Of a DNA stretch of 64,000 nt, positions 57,623-64,000 are shown in pieces. A program made the translations under genes and the position numbers. The notes under the pieces are model-generated. The model saw nothing but the letters and a program-made list of their open reading frames with translations, made no database searches and was not told the DNA's origin. Location of the stretch: NCBI GenBank assembly GCA_946061515.1, contig CAMGRL010000004.1:16505-80504 (forward strand), written 5' to 3'. Origin of the DNA: an uncultured Clostridia bacterium. Its GTDB lineage: Bacteria; Bacillota; Clostridia; Oscillospirales; Oscillospiraceae. Numbering within the stretch: the stretch's first letter is position 1; every line of letters begins with the position of its first letter.

Positions 57623-58612
57623 ATGATCGAACTAAAGCACCTGTCCAAAACCTACCGCACCCAGGAAAAAGAGATCGTGGCCCTGGAGGATATCAACCTG
57701 ACCATAAACGACGGGGAGATCTTCGGCATCATTGGTCTGTCCGGCGCGGGGAAAAGCACCCTTGTCCGGTGTATCAACCTGCTTGAGGAGCCAACGGACG
57801 GCCAGGTCATCATCGACGGGAAAAGCGTGACTGAGCTTTCCCGCAAGGAACTTTTGAAGCTGCGGCAGTCCATCGGCATGATCTTTCAGGGCTTTAACCT
57901 GCTGGCCCAGAGAAGCGTGCTGAACAACGTCTGCTACCCCTTGGAGATCGCCGGGGTAGGCCGGAAAGAGGCCAAAGCGCGGGCTATGGAGCTGCTGCAC
58001 ATGGTGGGTCTTGCCGACAGGGCCAATTCCTACCCGTCCCAGCTCTCCGGCGGCCAGAAGCAGCGCGTGGCCATCGCCAGAGCGCTGGCGACAAGCCCCA
58101 AGTATCTGCTCTGCGACGAGGCCACCAGCGCCCTTGACCCCAATACCACCCGCTCCATTCTGGAGCTGCTGCGGGAGATCAACAATAGTCTGGGCGTCAC
58201 CATCGTGGTCATCACCCATGAGATGAAGGTCATCGATCAGATCTGTGACAGGGTGGCGGTCATCGACCACAGCCGGATCGCTGAGGAAGGGAAGGTGAGC
58301 GAGGTGTTCACTAACCCCCGATCCCAGATCGCCCGGGATCTGATCATCCCCAGGGAACGGACCGTGCTGGACACCACCGGCGGCCGCCGGCTCCGGCTGA
58401 CCTTTGAGGGGGATTATTCCAATGCTCCGGTGATCTCGGAGATGGTGCTGGAGTGCCAGGCCCCGGTGAACATCCTCTTTGCGGACACCAAGGAGTTTGA
58501 AGGCGTTATCCACGGGCAGATGATCATTGAGCTGCCCAAGGACCAGCATCAGGCGGATAAAATCATCGTCTGGCTGAGAAACAGCCAGGTAAAATGGCGG
58601 GAGGAGGATTAA
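57623..58612 (+). CDS. metN: methionine ABC transporter ATP-binding protein (NIL domain)
   Basis: MIELKHLSKTYRTQEKEIVALEDINLTI; GLSGAGKSTLVRCINLLEEPT; C-terminal NIL domain. Confidence 0.94.
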   Translation: MIELKHLSKTYRTQEKEIVALEDINLTINDGEIFGIIGLSGAGKSTLVRCINLLEEPTDGQVIIDGKSVTELSRKELLKLRQSIGMIFQGFNLLAQRSVLNNVCYPLEIAGVGRKEAKARAMELLHMVGLADRANSYPSQLSGGQKQRVAIARALATSPKYLLCDEATSALDPNTTRSILELLREINNSLGVTIVVITHEMKVIDQICDRVAVIDHSRIAEEGKVSEVFTNPRSQIARDLIIPRERTVLDTTGGRRLRLTFEGDYSNAPVISEMVLECQAPVNILFADTKEFEGVIHGQMIIELPKDQHQADKIIVWLRNSQVKWREED

Positions 58613-58615
58613 GCC

Positions 58616-59296
58616 ATGCTCTCAGAAATGTTTTATAAGCTGTGGGACAACGGCCTTATCCAGCTGGGTATATGGGAGACCATATACATGACCCTGATCT
58701 CCTCGGCCATCGCCTATGTGATCGGCCTGCCCCTGGGCGTCATTCTTAATGTGACGGACGACGGCGGTATCCACCCGGTAAAATGGCTGAACCGGATTCT
58801 GGGCTTCATCGTCAACTTCTTCAGAAGCATCCCCTTTATCATCCTGATGGTGGCCATGCTCCCTGTGGCCCGGCTGATCGTGGGGACGGCCCTGGGAAAC
58901 AAAGCTGTTATTGTGATGCTCATCATTGCCGCTGCTCCCTATGTGGGGCGCATGGTGGAGTCCTCTCTGAAGGAAGTGGACGCGGGCGTCATTGAGGCCG
59001 CCCAGTCCATGGGCTCCAACAATTTTCAAATCGTATTCAAGGTGCTTCTGCCGGAGGCCAAGCCCTCGCTGATCACCGGCGCGGTGATCTCCATGGTGAC
59101 GATCCTCAGCTACTCCGCCATGGCGGCCACCATCGGCGGCACCGGCCTTGGACAGATCGCCATTATCTACGGCCACCAGCGCAGCAACGACGATATCACC
59201 TGGATCTGCGTGCTGCTCATGGTGGTGATCGTTCAGGTGATCCAGGAAGTGGGCACCAGAATCGCCCATAAGACCGATAAGAGGATAAGACTATGA
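58616..59296 (+). CDS. metI: methionine ABC transporter permease
   Basis: WETIYMTLISSAIAYVIGLPLGVIL; SVPFIILM-like block (SIPFIILMVAMLP). Confidence 0.94.
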   Translation: MLSEMFYKLWDNGLIQLGIWETIYMTLISSAIAYVIGLPLGVILNVTDDGGIHPVKWLNRILGFIVNFFRSIPFIILMVAMLPVARLIVGTALGNKAVIVMLIIAAAPYVGRMVESSLKEVDAGVIEAAQSMGSNNFQIVFKVLLPEAKPSLITGAVISMVTILSYSAMAATIGGTGLGQIAIIYGHQRSNDDITWICVLLMVVIVQVIQEVGTRIAHKTDKRIRL

Positions 59297-59370
59297 ACGA
59301 TTTACTCTTTTTTCTGACTCATGCCAACTGGCACCGTGTTCGAATGTGGCGCGGCGTCAATGAAAAGTAA
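59293..59370 (+). CDS. 25-aa micro-ORF coupled to metI (MNDLLFFLTHANWHRVRMWRGVNEK)
   Basis: ATG overlaps the metI stop (ATGA); lies in the metI-metQ gap. Confidence 0.45.
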   Translation: MNDLLFFLTHANWHRVRMWRGVNEK

Positions 59371-59412
59371 GATTACAACATCACATTCAAAAAATGATAA
59401 GGAGAACATAAA

Positions 59413-60303
59413 ATGAAAAAGACATTTGCACTCATTCTCGCTCTTGCGCTGGTAGTTTTCACTCTCGCCGCCTGCGGCAGCAGCAACAGCGCTCCCGCAG
59501 CATCCGAAGCGCCCGCCGCCTCTGAGACCCCCGCAGAATCCGAAGCCCCCGCCGCCGCTGAACTTGAGCCTATCGTTGTGGGCGCAAGCGCAACCCCCCA
59601 CGCAGAGATCCTGGAGCAGGTCAAGGACGCCCTGGCTGCCGAAGGCTATGACCTTCAGATCGTGATCTTTGACGACTATGTCCTGCCCAACACCGCTCTG
59701 GACGACGGCACCCTGGACGCAAACTACTTCCAGCACACCCCCTACCTGAACAGCTTCAACGCTTCCAACGGCACCAATCTTTCTGTGGCTGCCCTGATCC
59801 ACTATGAGCCCTTCGGCGTATACGGCAACGGCATTTCCGATCTGGCTGACCTGGCCGATGGCGCTACCATCATCATCCCCGCTGACGACAGCAACGAGAC
59901 CCGCGCTCTGCTCCTGCTCCAGCAGGAGGGCCTGATCACCCTGCCCGAGGATGCCAGCGCAGAAGCCGGCGTCACCACCCTTGACATCGTCGACAACGGC
60001 GGCTACAACATTCAGGCTGTCCAGGCCGACACCGTTCCCGCCCAGCTCAGTAACAGCAACGAGGGCACCATCGCTGTAATTAACGGCAACTATGCTCTCC
60101 AGGCCGGTCTCCACGCCTCCGACGCTCTGGCCCTTGAGGACGCCTCCGGCGACGCCGCCCAGACCTACGCCAACATCATCGCCTGCCGCACCGGCGAGGA
60201 GAACAGCGAGAAGGTCCAGGCTCTGGTCAAGGCCCTGCAGACCGATGAAGTCAAGAACTTTATTGCCGACACCTACAACGGCGCTGTCGTGGCTATCTTC
60301 TAA
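59413..60303 (+). CDS. metQ: methionine ABC transporter substrate-binding lipoprotein (MetQ/NlpA)
   Basis: Lipobox FTLAACG; IVVGASATPHAEILEQVKDALA; ANYFQHTPYLNSFN. Confidence 0.94.
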   Translation: MKKTFALILALALVVFTLAACGSSNSAPAASEAPAASETPAESEAPAAAELEPIVVGASATPHAEILEQVKDALAAEGYDLQIVIFDDYVLPNTALDDGTLDANYFQHTPYLNSFNASNGTNLSVAALIHYEPFGVYGNGISDLADLADGATIIIPADDSNETRALLLLQQEGLITLPEDASAEAGVTTLDIVDNGGYNIQAVQADTVPAQLSNSNEGTIAVINGNYALQAGLHASDALALEDASGDAAQTYANIIACRTGEENSEKVQALVKALQTDEVKNFIADTYNGAVVAIF

Positions 60304-60321
60304 ATTAAAGGGAAATGAAAA

Positions 60322-60357
60322 AAGATCCGCGGGATGTTCTCCCGTGGATCTTTTTTC
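60322..60357. terminator. terminator between convergent metQ and the MATE gene
   Basis: GATCCGCGGGATGTTCTCCCGTGGATCTTTTTTC. Confidence 0.8.
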
Positions 60358-61708
60358 ATGCTTTGAGACTTCGCATCCAGCGCTTCCTTTTGAACACCGC
60401 AAGGGAAATGCCGAAGCGGACGCACTCTTCCAAAGACAGAATGAAATACACCCAGGGGATGGAGAGCCTGAAGAGAAAGGCGGAGAGCAGCCCCAGGGGA
60501 ACACCGAAGAGCCATGTGCCGATCAGGTCGATGGCCATCACAAACTCCGTTCTTCCGCCGCTGCGGATCACGCCGCCGCCAAGGATCATGTTTTCCACCT
60601 TGAAGGGTGCGATCAGGGCGTAGGCCAGCAAAATCTGCGTGGTGAGGTGCCGGACGGTTTCGTCCACCCGGTAGATTTTCACATAGAAGGGGCTTGCCAG
60701 TACGATTAGTACGGAGAGAAAAACCGAGCCGGCAAAGCCGTAAAGCAGAAGTTTTTTCCCCGCTTTGTATGCGCTGTCGTACTCGCCGTTTCCCAACAGC
60801 TTGCCGATAAGGATGCCCGCGCCCTGAGAAAGACCGCAGAGCGCGCCGATCATCAGGCCCTGCACAGGGTTGATGAGGGTCATGGCCGCCATGGCGTCTG
60901 TGCCGATATGCCCATAGATCACGGCGTACACATTTTCCCCCAGGCTCCACATAAACTCGCAGACCAGCAGCGGCAGCAGCATGGCGGCGTACTGCTTCCA
61001 GTTGAAGCCGGAAAAACCGGCCTTTTCTTTCAGCGCCGGGGCGAAAAGCCTCCACTGTTTAAACATCAAAAGGAGCATAACCGCGAAGTTTACAGCCTGG
61101 GAGACTACTGTGGCCAAGGCCGCGCCCTCGGCCCCCAAGGCGGGGAGGCCAAGTTTGCCGAAGATGAGGAGATAATTCAAGGCCGTGTTGGTCACCGCCG
61201 CCCCGATGCTGGCATACAGGGGCAGGGCGGCTTTCTCCATGCAGCGAAACAGGGTGGAGAGCATGGTCGCCCCGGCCAGGGGGAGGAAGGTGGCCGAGAT
61301 GATGGAGAGATAGGCGGCGGCAGACAGAACGGTTTCCCGGTCCTTGGAATACAGGCCCATGATCTGAACGGGAAACAGGGCGCAGAGCAGCGTAAAGACG
61401 CAGGCCAGAGCGGCCATGAACAGGAGATTTACCGTAAAGCTGCGCTTGACCTCGCGCCGGTTTTCCTGCCCCATGTACTGGGAGATCATGATCCCCGCCA
61501 CCGTGCCCAGGGCGGAGACGATCACGGAATACACGGAGGAAAATTTCCCCGCCAGGCCCACGCCGGCAATGCTCACGCTGCCCAGCTGGCCGATCATGAT
61601 CTGATCCACGATGCTGAAGGAAGCCTGAAGCATGGACTGGAGCGCCACAGGGATGGCCAGGGCGCACACGGTTTGAAAAAAGCTTTTCTTTTCTGCTGTT
61701 TCTATCAT
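60356..61708 (-). CDS. MATE family efflux transporter
   Basis: MATE topology; LPLAGATMLSTLFRCMEKAALPLYASIGAAVTNTALNYLLIFG. Confidence 0.92.
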   Translation of the reverse strand: MIETAEKKSFFQTVCALAIPVALQSMLQASFSIVDQIMIGQLGSVSIAGVGLAGKFSSVYSVIVSALGTVAGIMISQYMGQENRREVKRSFTVNLLFMAALACVFTLLCALFPVQIMGLYSKDRETVLSAAAYLSIISATFLPLAGATMLSTLFRCMEKAALPLYASIGAAVTNTALNYLLIFGKLGLPALGAEGAALATVVSQAVNFAVMLLLMFKQWRLFAPALKEKAGFSGFNWKQYAAMLLPLLVCEFMWSLGENVYAVIYGHIGTDAMAAMTLINPVQGLMIGALCGLSQGAGILIGKLLGNGEYDSAYKAGKKLLLYGFAGSVFLSVLIVLASPFYVKIYRVDETVRHLTTQILLAYALIAPFKVENMILGGGVIRSGGRTEFVMAIDLIGTWLFGVPLGLLSAFLFRLSIPWVYFILSLEECVRFGISLAVFKRKRWMRSLKA

Positions 61709-61836
61709 ATTGGGCCTCCAATACATCGAACTGCCCTTATTGTATGTGCCCTGCAGGGAAATTTCAAAGGTTAAACGCGTAACCCACAACAAAAAATCAA
61801 CGCGGGATTTGTGCATATTTGCTTATCCCGCGTGTA

Positions 61837-62859
61837 TTATTCTGTTTTGGCCTTTCCGGTGCTGGCGCGCTCGACCAGCGTAACCGGCAAAATGATCTCT
61901 GTGGGGACTTCTTTTCCCTCTTTCAGCTCCCGCAGCTTTTGGATGGCGGTTTGGGCTTTCAGCGAGAGATTCTGACTGACGGTGGTCAGGGCAGGGGAGA
62001 TGAGGGTGGAAATGGGCGCGTCATCAAAACCGGCCACAGAAATCTCCCCGGGAACAGAGACCTGGTTATCCCGGAGAAACTGGATCAGCTCCGCCGCGTA
62101 ATAATCGGAGACGGCAAAAACGGCGGAATAGCTTCTGAGCTCCGGAAGCTTTTCCCGGTAAAAAGCCAGACGCTGCTCCTTCCGGTTGGGGATGAGCATA
62201 AAGGCGGAGCCAGTCTCACCAAAACCGGCCCGAAAGCCCTCAAAGCGCTCCTTGTCCATACATTCGCAGTTGTCGGCGATGCACAAGGCCCGCCGGTGGC
62301 CCAGACCTTGAAAACAGGCCCCCACCTGATAGCCGCCGCCGTAGTTATCAATGCTGATATTGCAGATGCGTTTTGTGTCCTGACAGTAGCCGTCGTACAC
62401 CACAAAGGGGATCCGCATCCGGTCTCTCAGGGTGGCATAGTCCTGCTCGCAAAAGCCCATGATGACCAGCCCGTCCATGTTCCACATGGAGGAGAACTTG
62501 ATGATCTCTTCCACGTCCCGCGTCTTTTTGATCATCATAAACTGCCCGCTCTTTTCGATCTCGGCGGAGAGGTAGTTGAGAGAGGAGGCGATATAGCTGT
62601 CTTCCAGGGCGCGGCCTTCGTATTTCTCGTGGTCGTTGATCATGATTCCGATGATGCGGGAACTGTTTTGGGCCAGGAGGATTCCGGCCATACTGGGGAT
62701 GTACTGACGCTCCTCCAGCAGGGCCTGCACTCTTTTCACGGTCTCGTCGGAGATCTTTTTGGTCTTTCCGTGCAGCACATTGGAAACCGTGGCCGTGCTC
62801 AGGCCCAGCTCCCCGGCAATGTCCGATATTCTTACCCGCTTGTCATCCAAAGCCATCAC
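61837..62859 (-). CDS. LacI family transcriptional regulator
   Basis: VRISDIAGELGLSTATVSNVLHGKTKKISDETVKRV HTH; periplasmic-binding-like effector domain. Confidence 0.94.
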   Translation of the reverse strand: MMALDDKRVRISDIAGELGLSTATVSNVLHGKTKKISDETVKRVQALLEERQYIPSMAGILLAQNSSRIIGIMINDHEKYEGRALEDSYIASSLNYLSAEIEKSGQFMMIKKTRDVEEIIKFSSMWNMDGLVIMGFCEQDYATLRDRMRIPFVVYDGYCQDTKRICNISIDNYGGGYQVGACFQGLGHRRALCIADNCECMDKERFEGFRAGFGETGSAFMLIPNRKEQRLAFYREKLPELRSYSAVFAVSDYYAAELIQFLRDNQVSVPGEISVAGFDDAPISTLISPALTTVSQNLSLKAQTAIQKLRELKEGKEVPTEIILPVTLVERASTGKAKTE

Positions 62860-62967
62860 CCCTGCTTATGATAAATAATATTATAACGCCCCATGCAAGA
62901 GAGGACAAGAATTTCCCCCGGATATCGACAAATTTTTGGTTATAGTGTAAAACTTACAAAATGGGTA

Positions 62968-62996
62968 TTGACAATTTGGCAATACCGTCCTATAAT
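62968..62996 (+). promoter_or_regulatory. perfect-consensus sigma-A promoter of the type III glutamine synthetase gene
   Basis: TTGACA-N17-TATAAT. Confidence 0.85.
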
Positions 62997-63011
62997 CCAC
63001 CCATATTGAAA

Positions 63012-63064
63012 CGGCAAAGGCGTCGTGCAGTATAGTGCATGGCCTCTTTGCCGCTATTTATTTT
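63012..63064 (+). terminator. leader hairpin/attenuator before glutamine synthetase
   Basis: CGGCAAAGGC...GCCTCTTTGCCG followed by CTATTTATTTT. Confidence 0.65.
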
Positions 63065-63102
63065 CAATAGATATTTTAGAAATGAAGAAACGAGGTAAGC
63101 TT

Positions 63103-64000
63103 ATGAACACAGTCACAGATGTATTCGGCTCAATGGTTTTCAATGATTCGGTAATGAGGGCGCGTCTGCCCAAGGACGTGTTCAAGCAAGTCCAGCGTTC
63201 CATAAATGAAGGCAAGCGGCTTGACAGCGCGGCGGCCACGGTTGTGGCCAACGCCATGAAGGACTGGGCCATCGAAAAGGGCGCAACCCATTTCACCCAC
63301 TGGTTCCAGCCCATGACCGGCATCACCGCCGAGAAACACGACAGCTTCATCTCTCCCGTGGACGGCGGCAAGGTCATTATGGAGTTTTCCGGCAAGGAAC
63401 TGATCCAGGGCGAGCCTGACGCTTCCAGCTTCCCCTCCGGCGGCCTGCGCGCCACCTTTGAGGCCAGAGGCTACACCGCCTGGGACCCCACCTCCTACGC
63501 CTTTATCAAAGACGGCGTGCTCTGCATCCCCACCGCTTTCTGCTCCTACGGCGGCGAAGCGCTGGACAAAAAGACCCCGCTGCTCCGCTCCATGGAAGCC
63601 ATCAACAAGCAGGGCATGAGAGTGATCCGGCTTTTCGGCAACACTGACGTGACCTCCATCAAGACCACCGTCGGTCCCGAGCAGGAGTACTTTCTTATTG
63701 ATAAAAGCGTATTTGAAAAACGCAAAGACCTGATGTACACCGGCCGCACCCTGTTCGGCGCAAAGCCTCCCAAGGGCCAGGAGCTGGAGGATCACTACTT
63801 CGGCACCATCAAGCCCAGAGTGGCCGCCTTTATGAAGGAGCTGAACGAGGAGCTGTGGAAGCTGGGCGTTCTGGCCAAGACCGAGCACAACGAGGTCGCT
63901 CCCGCACAGCACGAGCTGGCTCCCATCTTCACCACCACCAACATTGCCACCGACCACAACCAGCTGACCATGGAGATCATGCAGAAGGTGGCAAAGAAGC
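63103..64000 (+). CDS. glnN: type III glutamine synthetase, 3'-truncated by the window (not in ORF track)
   Basis: [63 protein letters not shown]; open to the window end. Confidence 0.93.
   Translation, partial: MNTVTDVFGSMVFNDSVMRARLPKDVFKQVQRSINEGKRLDSAAATVVANAMKDWAIEKGATHFTHWFQPMTGITAEKHDSFISPVDGGKVIMEFSGKELIQGEPDASSFPSGGLRATFEARGYTAWDPTSYAFIKDGVLCIPTAFCSYGGEALDKKTPLLRSMEAINKQGMRVIRLFGNTDVTSIKTTVGPEQEYFLIDKSVFEKRKDLMYTGRTLFGAKPPKGQELEDHYFGTIKPRVAAFMKELNEELWKLGVLAKTEHNEVAPAQHELAPIFTTTNIATDHNQLTMEIMQKVAKK

Noticed and set aside
1-64000. CRISPR arrays, rRNA/tRNA clusters, prophage
   Set aside because: No regularly spaced repeats, no rRNA/tRNA-like segments and no phage structural genes were recognised. 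A tRNAscan/Infernal run would be needed to exclude isolated small RNAs.

Overview
The window is gene-dense, moderately GC-rich bacterial chromosome. Gene content, T-boxes and gene order suggest a Clostridia/Oscillospirales-like Firmicute (inference). No rRNA, tRNA, CRISPR array or prophage was recognised. Main blocks: threonine operon end (ACT protein, thrC, thrB); molybdenum region of about 16 kb (modABC, a molybdopterin-binding protein, a DVU_1553-1558-like cassette with AMP ligase, radical SAM, C_GCAxxG_C_C protein, methyltransferase, small redox protein and Cys-rich oxidoreductase, a Mop-type molybdenum hydroxylase, a MobA-ModE-HTH fusion, a histidine phosphatase-HD fusion and XdhC); an MBOAT/SGNH acylation pair; hypA with an 895-aa Fe-S flavoprotein; a surface-protein cluster; rplU-rpmA-obgE; two ABC exporters; ftsH; trxA; a small (p)ppGpp synthetase; a PIG-L/GPH transporter/LysR locus; a Trp T-box with trpXYZ-like transporter; an Asn T-box with asnB and an ANTAR regulator; a DUF559 nuclease inside inverted repeats; nadE; metNIQ; a MATE transporter; a LacI regulator; and the 5' part of a type III glutamine synthetase. 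Two candidates stand out and are absent from the ORF track. (1) A 37-aa Met/Cys-rich leader ORF has a perfect sigma-A promoter and a terminator directly before metNIQ. A possible antiterminator pairing is visible, so it looks like a peptide-based methionine attenuator. (2) A promoter- and terminator-bounded operon encodes three tandem paralogous 17-18 aa amphipathic micropeptides, divergent from a LysR regulator. Also notable are a three-copy dispersed palindromic repeat family (one copy supplies the nadE stop codon), an rpmA without the Firmicute N-terminal extension or prp, and an hsdR tail remnant.
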